NCBI GenBank assembly: GCA_032164295.1
Contig: JAJHTX010000001.1
Span: 3,162,001-3,226,000, forward strand
Direction of reading: 5' to 3'
Source: Inonotus obliquus
Taxonomy: Eukaryota; Basidiomycota; Agaricomycetes; Hymenochaetales; Hymenochaetaceae
DNA: 64,000 bases
Program-made: the position numbers and the translations under genes
The notes under the pieces: generated by a model
What the model was told of the DNA's origin: nothing
What the model saw: only the letters and a program-made list of their open reading frames with translations
The model's database searches: none
Part shown: in pieces, positions 52,401 to 63,394 of the stretch
How the letters are laid out: each line of letters begins with the position of its first letter
How positions within the stretch are numbered: the stretch's first letter is position 1

Positions 52401-54384
52401 ATCCGAAATCTTCATCTTAAGCTTCACCTACATCAGGTGAAACGAGAATCGGTTCGGGACAAGTAAACTCCGAATGAGGGTATGTCCATTCAATAACAGT
52501 ATGGACATGAGGCCGCAGGCGCCATCGGATGAGTTTGATATAGACCACAAGTTCATACTTCTCTCTTGGGTTCTAGGGAGGCACCGACGACACCAAGAAA
52601 CGCACAGCTGCTATCAATATTAATCCTGGCTGTGAAAGAAACAGCATCCGTCGAGCTTAACCTGCTCAGGCTGCACGTTGGTCTCGGAGATGAATGCAAG
52701 TGATCCCAGCCCCAATACGGAAGGTGAGCTCGGAGCTCGGCAAAGGACCGGAGATCATGTGACATACCGGATTATATACGATGGGGCAGGTTATTTTCAT
52801 GCTTGAAGAATTTGTCACAGAAATATTGAGTCTCGACTGAGATGAGTTCGGCAAAACGTTTACATCACCTATAGTGCCATGGTATCCTCTAGTACAATAA
52901 GTTGCCATAATGCTCTTGTATATGACCGCTAGGACCGGAGGGAGAAGTTGAGCAAGGTATGAATTAACTAATGATGTCTCCATGCTTGTTTCAATGAGTA
53001 AATAGATCACCGGGGATGATGAAGCGGCACCTCAGTGCGGGAAGCAACGCATACATATGCATGCCATGCTTTGTCTCCTGATGGTTCTGGCTGTGCTGTG
53101 CGTCTACCACGACGTGTTGAAAGGATTCGACATGTCTGAAAGACTCGGATCTGAAAACAAAATCATGCGCGCGAGAAGTACTACTACGTAGTGTCCATCT
53201 CTTGTTGTCGGATGTTGATGACAATCAGGGAGGGGACAGCAGAAGAAAGCCACCCAGTCGCACGTGCGGAGAAGGTTCACCGATGAAAAAAAAAGGATAG
53301 AAATTTGATTGGCAAAGGCACTCGGATATGAAATCAATCGCTAGTCCAAAGAGACGGTCGTGAACGAATGAGTGGCATCGGAAGCAATGGGACACATGGG
53401 TTATCCGGGGATGGATGTTGGTTGTCATCGTCGAGACAGTTAAGATTTCGAGCCAACGAACGACGAACGAAAAGTTAATCGGCATGTTTCGAGGAGCGAG
53501 GAGTTCCCTCCCGGCTTGCGTTGTTCCTGGACGGAAGGAACCCGGGAAGGACCGGTGTAGCAACCTATGAGGAGGCAGATTACTGAACAGAGAAAGAAAA
53601 TCAGGGGAGACAACCAACAGCGGAGCAGGACAATTACGCCGGGAAGGTCGCTGAAGGCACTGCACTGAGGGCAGCTGAGAGGACGTAGAACTTTAATTTC
53701 AATACGCCCGAACAGCCAATGTAACTTTTAGATCACGTTAGATCCTATAAATGGCACCGGATCTGACACAGTTTCCGCGGTCTTTCCTCCTCGTCACATG
53801 TGCGAACACGACCTGCGTTGGCAGCGACTTGACGAGGAGCACCGCTGTCGTCTGATGGCTGACTGGTAAGCAAGGCACGTGAGGAGTCGACCCTGTCACT
53901 GCCAACCGGACCCAAACTGAGGGTACGCCGATCACAAAGAGCAACGTCCGATGTGACTAATCGGTCACCTCCCAAGACATAATATGATGGAAAACCGAAT
54001 GAGGAAGTCAGGTCCAGAATACTGCATAGTGAAGCACGCGGACTAGCCGGCACGGATAGAACTATTTTTTACTTCTCGCAGCAGATGCCACGGGTAACGC
54101 TCCTCCCCTGGCTCCCACAGCATATATATCCCGGCCTTCCCTCAATCCCTTTATAAACGCGCCCTCCCACACTTCGACAACGCTCTCCCAGCACGCTCCT
54201 TTCCTCTTATCAGGTCAGCTCTCCCGTTATCGTGTCTATATCTCCCTCTCACCCATCTTACCTAGTGCCCTGTTGCACTCCATCAACTCATCAACGCTAC
54301 TCCCTCATCCCCAATCGTAAACCGAAAATCCAGGAGATTTAAACCCGACCGACCCGTTGCCCCATTTCATATTCTCGATACACA
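49430..54384. other. Gene-poor region of about 5 kb
   Basis: No ORF shows both a good start and protein-like composition. The longest open frame (53665-53225, - strand) is low in recognisable motifs. Short AT tracts, direct repeats such as cagcaatcagaaatcagcaatcagcaatca (about 50735-50765), a poly-A run (about 52311-52327) and scattered ctagtact palindromes are present. From 54110, TATATATCCC and TTTATAAACG near 54121 and 54151 probably belong to the promoter of the next gene. Confidence 0.45.
54110..54384 (+). promoter_or_regulatory. Promoter and leader of peptide precursor 1
   Basis: CATATATATCCC (about 54120) and CTTTATAAACGCG (about 54149) are TATA-like. They are followed by a C/T-rich leader of about 200 nt to the ATG. 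This pattern is common in strongly expressed fungal genes. Confidence 0.45.
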
Positions 54385-54964
54385 ATGTTGTCATCAAGAC
54401 TTTTCTTCCTCTTCTCCTACCTCTTCATCTTTTTAGCCTTCGCCAGCGCTGCACCTGTGAGTACACCACTTTTACCCGATGTTTATCCCCCCTGCTCATC
54501 TAGTCCGATCTTCCCCCCCTCTCATTACAGGTGGCGCCGTCTGACGATCTTGCCAAGCGAGTCGCCGAGCCCGTGAGCTTCTGTCATTTATAGTTACTTC
54601 TTGTCATGATGAATCTAAAACGCGGAATCCGAATTCTTACCAGCAAAATGGAATGGGTGGTAGCGGTAAAGACTGGAAGCGTGAGGCACAGAACGGTATG
54701 GGCGGGTCTGGTAAAGATTGGAAGAGGGAAGCCGAGGCAGAGGCAGATGCAGAGCCGGAACCTCAAGGAGGATTCGGGGGCTTCAATCGGGACTGGAAAC
54801 GGGAGGCTGCACCTGAGCCGGTGAGTTTGCTGTCACAACACGTCGATCGTTCATCAGTCACTGAGTCGTCATCATTTTAGCAAGGTTTCGGTGGTGTAAG
54901 CAAAGACTGGAAGCGGGAACCCGAGCCACAGAACGGCATGGGCGGCTTCGGACGGGACTGGTGA
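54385..54964 (+). CDS. Secreted repeat-peptide precursor 1 (Kex2/DPAP type, QNGMGG...DW cores)
   Basis: Exons 54385-54456, 54531-54572, 54644-54820, 54881-54964, all joined in phase 0, give 124 aa. Exon 1 is a signal peptide (MLSSRLFFLFSYLFIFLAFASAAP). Then KR sites separate cores: QNGMGGSGKDW twice, QGGFGGFNRDW, QGFGGVSKDW and the C-terminal QNGMGGFGRDW. Each KR is followed by (E/D)A, EP or AP dipeptides, the pattern trimmed by Kex2 and a Ste13-type dipeptidyl peptidase in alpha-factor maturation. Trimming would leave every core starting with Gln and ending (K/R)-D-W. Introns 2 and 3 fall exactly at the Pro|Gln junction before a core. No CAAX box, unlike known basidiomycete pheromones. Processing and role are inferred. 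Confidence 0.85.
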
Positions 54965-57900
54965 TGTCGTTGAAGTAATCGAAATAATCATTTACTCTCT
55001 TCTGGGATTGTGTTAGCGGATATAGTTGGGGTCCCCCGTGGAGGTACATTCATATCTACATTTATCAAGGCAATAACTAATATACCACATAGGACGTGTA
55101 CTTTTTAGCGCAGTGAAATCTGTTCCCATTTCAGTCCTTTCTCGCTTCATCCTTGCTCCTTATCTTTTGTTGCTTCCGTCAGGTGTTCTCGAGATTTAGT
55201 TTCACCGCGTCGGAACCTTTTCCTTCTTTGTTCGTACTCCGAGTCAGTTACCTTAGCATATGATACAATCTGCGCCGATCATGATCGCAGATAACTGTTC
55301 TGTTCTGTTCTGTTCTGTTGCGTTGCATTTCCCCTTTTTTCTTTCTTCCTTCCTTTCTTCCACTAGTACTGGCAGGCGCTTCCGCTTTTAAAAGATTCAG
55401 CATCTAGCTTTTCTTCTTTCCCCCCCTCTTCAAGGACCAGGATTCCTGATGTACGCAACACTTCTTTTTCAAGCTTGTCGTTAAACGTCGCTTGACGCTC
55501 ACGGTCTTTACATGCTGTAGCCCTTTTCTTTCTCCTCGCTCCTCGATTGAATCCGAAGATTCTTGATCTTTTGTCTTTTGAGAGTATTCAATACTTTCCG
55601 ACTCGGAGTCGTCTGTGGCCTGTGGCTATAAAAGCAAATTCGTTGTTAATAATAATGTTTGAGTGGGACGCCGCCGCATTATCGTTGTCATTATCGTTGT
55701 CATTGTTTTGCTTTGATTTGCTTGCTTTGCCAGTGGAGGAGCACCTTGATGTTCATTGGTTTATTCGGTATGTGTGTGATAACAGCAGGGACTCGGATTA
55801 CATGCCAGTGCAATATGCAATATGTAATATTGTCGTTGTGGGACTTCCGAGTCTGGTTTAAAACCTGTTCGGATTCTATCCGTATGCGTAATCATATACT
55901 GTAAGTTCATCACCAACGAAACCATCGAGAACGTCGAGAACGAAGAACGTCGAGACCATCGAAACCGTCGAGAGCGTCGAGAGCGTCGAGAACACTGCCA
56001 GTACCAGTGAAGTTCCGAAAGTTGCAAGTTGCAAGTTCCGAAAGTTTCTCAAAGTTCCGAATAAGGTCTAGTGAGAAGTGAATTTCAGAATCAAACAATG
56101 TCAACTTGAAGCTTTTTCTCGTGCAGCGCCAAGAGAATCTTAAAGGCTTTATAGGTAGGAGTAGAAGAGAAAGATTGAAGGTTGAAGGTTGAAGATTGAC
56201 GGTGAGGGCAGACTGAGCGAATCTACATCTGCCAGTGAAGGTTTTTCTCCCGCGTTCGCGTTGAATTGTGCATAGCCTCGAGGTTGAAAGCCTGAGGATG
56301 AAAGGATACACGCGGAAGACTCGGAGGCTGTGAGGCAGTGAGCTGTCTTGGATGTTAAGACGTTGTTACAACCAACTGCAACACTGGCACTGGCACTGGC
56401 ATTTTGTAAGTACGAAGTAACGATGTATCTTTTTTTCTTCTACACCCCATAGATTCGAGTTTCGAGGATTCGGGGATTCAAGAGTGCTTTGCTAGTACTC
56501 GCAATAGTGTTGCAGTACTATGCTTGCTTGCTTTGTTGACGTAGACCGATCCATTAATATTAAAATTCATCGTCAGACTGACTAGTACTGACTGGAGGTT
56601 ACAGGCTTCAAGCTTCCGAAGGCTTGGCATACATGCGTGTGAGACTCGGATTATGGGATGGAGAAATCCGATTCGTGGTCCTTTCCCGGGTACGTAGGGT
56701 TGACAAGTACTGGCAGGCCCAGGTATCGATATCGACATCGATCTAGAGGGGTAGAGTGGGAGAAGGAAAGAAGGATCAGAGGGTAGAATTATGCGATGGG
56801 AGACGTCTATTAGAGACAGAGAGATAAGTCAAATCAAAAATTATGTAATACTCCAAGTCTACCTAGATCGACCACTAGATCGATCATGTACAACGGACAC
56901 ACACGGATTGATGATATCCTGTACTATTTACTAGTGGTTCAATACTGATATTGAACTAATCACTGATCCTCTCCAATAGACATTTTCTTTCTCAGATCGG
57001 CGTGAAAGTGAAAGACAATCATGTACGGAAATCAAGAAAGGAGATTGAACAAGTCCGAGTTCGATTTTTATTTTTATTGGCTGACTGAATTCAAAGCTCC
57101 ATGTCCGTAGTCCGTGTGTTAGGTGTTCCCGAATGGTCGAATGGACAAATTGAGAATATGAATGCCAAGTGAATGAATGAACCCGTTTCATTCAAATACT
57201 ACAGTACACGAACGTAGACGAATCGCGCGACTCTTTGAGGGTTAAAGGAAGGAAGGAAGGAAAAGAGAAAATTCAAATCATGATGGACGTTTGGATGTTT
57301 GGATGTTTCATTCACATGCGATACAAATATACCAATAAGATATACCCATACATGGTGTCAGCGTTACCAGGCCTATCCCCGTAGGCGTATGAAAATACCG
57401 GCGTTATCTACTTGGCGTAACATTAATGAATGTTTTTGATGTCAAAGACGAGGCAATGCACTAATGCGCCGATGCGCAGCAGCTGTGAGAGTCCGACAAG
57501 GACTGATCATGAGAATGCTAAGGCTAAGGCTAAAGGTAGATATGCGGCCGTGAGTACTTTTATAAAAAAGATTTTTCTCTTCTTCCTTCCCTGCTTCCTG
57601 CTTCCCTGCGATGTGGAGGAGTGTGGGGTGGGGATGTGTGCTCTGTTGTTGGTTAAATTGAGGTCTTAATACTAATGTATGGATCGATCCAAACGATAAT
57701 TTCCAAGCTTCAATAGACTTGTCTATCTTCTCGAGCGGACGACTCCGGCCGAACCCAACTTCTATCGGCAGCTTTCGTCGAAGCAAAACCTAGGAGAAGA
57801 TCCAGATCTAGAGGAACACCCAGGAATAAAATATCACGACAGTTCTGCGAATCAAGAAAAGAAGGATTATATAACAACCGCAGCCGCCACCTTCTCTCAC

Positions 57901-59389
57901 AAGGATTTGATTTTGGTTGTGCCGCGAAAGCCGTGGTGTGTATGATCCTGTATTACACCGAAAGTCGGCCGAGTATATATCTGGTCGTTGGTGGAGTTGA
58001 CGTTGACTGGACCATCTATGCCAGCAAGGCACGAGCTATAAATGCCGCACGCCATGAATATGGGCAGCCTTTGGCACCAGGCAGGATCATGACTGGACGA
58101 CAAAGATACGCACGAAGCGGGTGTATTTCGATACCTCGTTTCCGGGCGCAGCACGACCAGATATATTCACTCGTCGTTGATTCGTAACTGTAGACACGAG
58201 TCCAGTTTATTCCAAGACTGTGTCGAATAGGATTGGGAGCCACAGCCTAGACCAGGTAAGACGCTAGAAGTATTGGGTAAATGGAGACCATATGATAGGG
58301 TTAGTCATCACTGCCGAAATGCCGCCTCATGTTGAACAAGCAAGGTACTATTGTCGGACGACGGCGAACACCAATCCTTCCTTTTGTTACCGAGCACCAG
58401 GAGACGACTGGAGACGATGTTACGAGGCCTCAGCACGAGTGCTGATGATCGTCCGCACGGGATCTGAACCAAGTTCACTTAGACAATAGGGTGGCGCTGT
58501 CTTGCCCTGCAGGGTGTCGACTAGACACAGCCAAAGGAGCATAATTCTGATGCCGCCACCTGCTGCCCTGCACCAGTCTGCGCTTGACTCCGATCCTAGA
58601 ACAACATGATCAGCAAAGCGTACTCAGGGCTTCACGGTGGATGTGGCACGAGACATTCGAAACGCGTACTTCGGTCGAGCGTTCTTTTATCTTTGCCACA
58701 TAATCGACAATAGCGACGACGACGGAGAGGCGGCACTTGACAAGACGCAACCTCGCACAAGAATCAGAAGGAGCAATAATAAGGTGTGCCAAGCTCGGGT
58801 ATAGATGATGACGTGCTCTTCCCACATTCTATAGCGCTGTAGCCCTGACGAGCCTTGGATTGCAACGGCCTCAAGCTAGTCCTGGCTGGGCCGCCTTGGT
58901 TTCCACCTTCAGTTCACCGCAGTTATCGACCTGTTTGCAACGTCGGGCGTTTGGTGTGGAGAAGGGGTAATATTCCGTCTCGGAAGCACAATAATTCGTT
59001 CCGAAAAGAAGATTGACGAACCGATACTCGGATATACCAAGCCATTTTTTTGCCGGCACGCCGCTCGGCCGCAGTTATTGTTCCGGGATTGTTGCCTTCT
59101 TGAGTAGCTCTGCGGGCCATGCATTCCAGGCCCAGGCACAGAAGTCACCAGGTACATAAGCCGTGCATTTGACTTATAATTCATAACTTGGTCGTTCACC
59201 TCTCATTTCTCTTACACCCTACTTTTCACCACCTCGCCTACTCTCTTTGCTCCTACACCCTCTTCCCTCATAGTGCTTGCTATCTCCTGAGCTTTATTTG
59301 TGAGTTTATCGCTCTTATCTGCGCACTTTCACAACTGACTTGGTATCGTCCAATGCTTGGCATTGAGCAGTTTTTTCACTCACTACCCT
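54965..59389. other. Gene-poor region between the two peptide genes
   Basis: No convincing gene. Simple repeats: TTCTG (about 55297-55320), TATCGTTGTCAT (about 55679-55705), CGTCGAGA(A/G) (about 55915-55990) and GGAA (about 57245-57262). Open frames around 57.4-58.2 kb on both strands lack motifs. The last 200 bp (pyrimidine-rich, TATAATTC near 59174) probably form the promoter and leader of precursor 2. Confidence 0.45.
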
Positions 59390-60049
59390 ATGCGGCTGGC
59401 TTCGATTCTTGTCGCCCTCGCGGCGCTTACTCTCGCCAGCGCTGCCCCCGTGCCCGAGGCAGGTGCAGCTTCTCGTCCTCCGCCCGATTGGAAACGTGAG
59501 GCCGAACCTGCTGCTTGGGGCAGAACTCCAGGCTGGAAACGCGATGCCGAAGCTGAGGCTTGGGGAAGGACTCCGAGTTGGAAGCGAACCGTAGATCACT
59601 ACTGGAGGAATTGGAAGCGCGAAGCTGGCGCTAACGCTGATGCTAACGCTGATGCTGATGCCGAACCGTGGGGTAGAACAGCTAGCTGGAAACGAGACCC
59701 TGATGCTGAAGCTGAGGCTGAGGCTAAACCTGAACCGTGGGGCAGGACACCGGGCTGGAAGCGCACTGTAGACCACTATTGGAGAAATTGGAAGCGATCA
59801 GCTGGCGCCAACGCTGAGGCCGACGCGGACCCGTGGGGCAGAACAGCGAGCTGGAAACGAGATCCTGACGCCGACGCTGAGGCGGCGGCCGAGCCATGGG
59901 GAAGGACACCGAGCTGGAAGCGTGATGCTGAGGCCGACCCTGCTTGGGGGAGGACGCCAAGCTGGAGGAGAGACGCGGACGCCGAGGCTGATGCTGATGC
60001 TGATGCTGAACCATGGGGAAGAACTCCAAGCTGGAAGCGTGACGCATAA
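59390..60049 (+). CDS. Secreted repeat-peptide precursor 2 (Kex2/DPAP type, WGRT(P/A)(S/G)W cores)
   Basis: A 219-aa intronless ORF. The signal peptide (MRLASILVALAALTLASAAP) is followed by ten Trp-ended cores before dibasic sites: WGRTPGW twice, WGRTPSW four times, WGRTASW twice and TVDHYWRNW twice. Nearly all dibasic sites are KR, one is RR. Spacers such as EAEP, DADADADAEP and DPDAEAEA are runs of X-Ala/X-Pro dipeptides, suited to Ste13-like trimming. A PPPDW before the first KR is a further short W-ended piece. The ATG at 59390 is the one that starts the signal peptide. The two TVDHYWRNW units lack a trimming spacer and would be released by Kex2 and a carboxypeptidase alone. It shares logic but no core sequence with precursor 1. 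Function unknown: signal, RiPP core or defence peptide. Confidence 0.88.
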   Translation: MRLASILVALAALTLASAAPVPEAGAASRPPPDWKREAEPAAWGRTPGWKRDAEAEAWGRTPSWKRTVDHYWRNWKREAGANADANADADAEPWGRTASWKRDPDAEAEAEAKPEPWGRTPGWKRTVDHYWRNWKRSAGANAEADADPWGRTASWKRDPDADAEAAAEPWGRTPSWKRDAEADPAWGRTPSWRRDADAEADADADAEPWGRTPSWKRDA

Positions 60050-61784
60050 AAAGTGTGTGGGAGTTCCGGCCTGGTTGATCTCTCTGTCTCTTTGTGTATT
60101 TCGTCTTCTTTTTCATTGACGCAAAGTTCGTACCCTCTCCGAGTAATTCTTGTACTTCCTTTTTCTGATTATTGAAATACAGCTGTATCCGGGTTTTTCT
60201 TCTTCTTGAGTTTAATTCCGGGTGGATTCTCCGTCCGTCTTATCGCAGTTTATCCATGTGGTACGATTTATCGTACCGTATCGGCCACCCACTGATCAGA
60301 TTTCAATTGAATCATGAAGTTGTTGACGTTGATTTTCTTTTATATGTTCCATCCGAGTCCAGTCCATTGACACCGTCGCTCTTTTCTCCTTTCTCTTTTC
60401 TCTTTTCTCACTCCGAAGTTTGATTGACTCGCTGGGTTCCCCCATTTCCAAATTATGGACATTCTATTCTTTGCAAAAGGATTTTTTATTCGCTCTTTTT
60501 AGGATTGGGGGAATGTTGTTGTGACATTGTTTGGTTTGAAGGTAGTATAGGTGTTATTGTAGTTGCTTTGCGTACGATGCATAGATAAAGTATTCTATTC
60601 TATTTTATCCCATCATATCTCATCCGATCTCATCTCATCAGTTTCTTGCTTTTATTTCGATTTCGGTTGAAGGTTTATGTATAGTGACACACAGACAAAC
60701 ACACACACAGAGATGTAGTTCTCTCTTTTTATTCTTTTCTTGCGTCAAAAGATAGATGAGAGGAGAGAAACTGAACAATGTTTCGTTTCATGGTGCAATG
60801 TATAGTACGATACTTTGACACAGACGTGACTTTGATCGATGATCGGAATTGTGTTGTTTGGATTTGGATTTGGATTTGGATGGGTGAGGGGTGAGGCGAG
60901 GGAAGGGAAGGACGGGGTTGGGGGGTGGGATGTGGCGAAATTGGTATTCGTCCTGTCTTTACTTTTGACCTTGATCTTGACCTTGGCTTCGGGCGAGTGA
61001 GTGTATACTATGTATTATACAGACTTCATCCACAATATGATATTTCCTTTCCTGCTAGGCTTAGGCTTGGGCTTGGGATTTGGGACCTTATTCTTACTTC
61101 TTACTTGGACAACCTGAACCAAGACCTGGTCTTAATGAAATCGTCTTAATGAAATCGAGATAGCAGGACTCCTTCTTTCCAACTAGTGGATTACGAATTA
61201 CTGAAACTGGGAAGGTTATTGAAATGCACAAAGGCAAACAGAAAGAAGGTCCGACTCGAGATTGAAGACTCGACTCGACTCGTCGGAAGACCTCTCGACT
61301 TGAACGAACGAACGGTGAAGGTGATAGGTGATAGGTGATAGGTGATGCATACGGATGGATGAAGAGTGATGAAATGTACTTATTACTATGCCTGAGACTG
61401 TGTATCACTATTCTACTGAAGATGATCACCAAGACTTTACAATACCTTATTTCGCGAATCAGCAAGTCAGTCAGCAAGTCAGCAAGTCAGCAAGTCAGCA
61501 GTAAGAAAAGAATGGCGAAATAGATTTGGATTTGATTCTATGTATCTGTAAGATTGCTGTAAAGAGGCAAGAGGCTAAGCAATCAACACAGTATCAATAC
61601 CGTTTCAAGTTCTTTGGCTCCACTGGTGACTGCATACCTGGTCCTTTCGTCAAGGTCCAAGGTCATCCTTCGTCCATCTTCCATCATCCATCATCCATCG
61701 TCCACCCAAACGTTCCTTGTACACGTGCACACATGCACAATGCACCCCACATGTATGATGTATGAGGAGGTACAAGTACTAAGG
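60050..61784. other. Intergenic region between peptide precursor 2 and MTQ2
   Basis: No gene seen. T-rich 3' UTR, then low-complexity stretches (CTATTCTATTTTATCCCATC at about 60595; GGATTTGGATTTGG at about 60858; GGTGATAGGTGATA at about 61318; AGTCAGCA repeats at about 61465-61500). Confidence 0.4.
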
Positions 61785-63207
61785 TCAAGGTCCCACTGTC
61801 GATGACGATGTCGATGTCCGAGTCGGCGGTCGGAAAAACCTGAGAACGTAGAGATATTCCCGGCCAGCTCGGCGTTCCAGTACAATCTGTGGGAGAAACA
61901 GATGAGTGATGAGTGATGAGGGGTGAGAAAGTTTTTTCTTGTCAGTGATCAGTGATCAGTAATAGGAATAGGAATAGTGAATTTTTAGAAAAGTCGGTTG
62001 TTGGAGTTGGAGTTGGACAGGTAGAACGGTGAGATAGTTGACGGCTTTTGAAAGGAATGGTGAAGGATGGAAGGATAGAAGGGATGGAAGAAGGAGAAGG
62101 AGAAGGGTAAGTAGTACCTTACCTTACTCTCCAATCCCTGTTCTTCTTTCATGCGCGAACGAATTGCGCGAACGTCGTTTTGCTTGATAGCAACGAGGTA
62201 AAACCGTCCATTCGGGGAAAGTATACTCTATACATATGCATGTTCGTGTCGTGTCGTGTCATGAACATGAACATGAACCAACCAACCAACCAACCAAATA
62301 AAAAACAAGAGTCAATTAACCTCAGCCACGCATTATCGCATTCTCGCATTTTGGAAGAAATCTCACCTTCAGACAATCAAACACTCTACTCGTAACATCC
62401 ATACCAACCACACCTCCCGCCCAAGCTCCAACGATATCCCCCTTCTCCTGCGCATCGAAAGCTTCTCGGCTACCCGTTGGTACATACGGCGGATTAAACA
62501 CCAAAACATCCACTCCGCCGCATTCCCGAACCCTTCGATCAAATGCACCCGTAAGTGAAGTAAGCACCGGGTCCAAAATAACCTAACAATCAATACGAAA
62601 TCAGTGATCAGTGCAGTGCAAACATCCATTCCTTTAGTCTGCAGTCTGAAGCCTGTATCTATATTTTTGCTTCTTCTCACATTGTTTTGTTGACCAGTAA
62701 GAAAAGAGCAACGCGCCGCGTGCTTATTGATGTCTGTACAGAGATACACTACTTGTCTGACAGGTTAATTACAAGACGATTGAATTGGTTTACGAAGAAA
62801 CGCGGGGTTGCCGCACTCACCGCATTCGGATGACCCCAGAATCTTCGCGATGAAGGTAGACACGCAGCCTGAACCGGACCTAGCATGCAGAAACCGCCGG
62901 GGCGAAGGACAAACCAATATGTTATGTTATCAGTTCAAGTTCAAGGTAAAGGCAATCAATGATCATCTCGTACCCAATTTCGAGGCATATCCTGGGCTTC
63001 GCTGAACGAAGCTCCTCAGCGTCTTCTTCTAGCGCGTCGAGAAGGATGAATGTATCCTCTTTATGTGTTTTCCCATGGTAATCGGTTATCGAAAATATGT
63101 TTATTCCCGGTTACTTCCCATGACAGTCTTATAGACGAACCGGCGGGTTCATAGATTTGCTCAAAGTCTTCTCGTGTGAGGTGACTCAGGTCTGGTGTTG
63201 GTAGCAT
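61785..63207 (-). CDS. MTQ2: eRF1 glutamine N5-methyltransferase catalytic subunit (Mtq2/HemK2)
   Basis: Seven exons on the - strand: 63207-63141, 63058-62974, 62879-62821, 62748-62681, 62582-62367, 62227-62123, 61886-61785. All phases fit, giving 233 aa, the normal size. Motifs: IYEPAEDTFILLDALE, the SAM-binding LEIGSGSGCVSTFI, the acidic loop CTDIN, and the catalytic N-P-P-Y in VFNPPYVPT that holds the target glutamine. Mtq2 methylates the GGQ glutamine of release factor eRF1 with partner Trm112. Exons 1-3 are short (59-85 nt). The fifth intron is long (139 nt) and holds a GGTT microsatellite. Confidence 0.92.
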
Positions 63208-63394
63208 TGACTTTGTTGGATGTTATCAAACAAGAGCAAGAGCAAGAGCAGATTGAATTGCGCGGCAGTGAAGGTCGATCACGTCGATCAGTACAAATTA
63301 TTGCTAAATAAAGTCGGTCGTACAAGCACCACCCATAACTGTGGAAGCATGGAATCAAATTACAACATTTGCGTGGGACTGCAGAATTCATTCG
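63208..63394. other. Short spacer between MTQ2 start and the downstream gene's 3' end
   Basis: The MTQ2 promoter must lie here and overlaps the 3' flank of the next - strand gene. A short AGAGCAAG repeat is present (about 63230-63250). Confidence 0.35.

Noticed and set aside
53225..53665. A 146-aa - strand open frame
   Set aside because: No motif, no intron support and composition typical of antisense or intergenic frames.
54385..54964. Classic basidiomycete CAAX mating pheromone
   Set aside because: The C terminus is RDW, without a CAAX box, and the precursor has a signal peptide and KR sites, which lipopeptide pheromones lack.
57442..58187. Overlapping open frames on both strands
   Set aside because: No protein-like features or splice structure. 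Probably chance.
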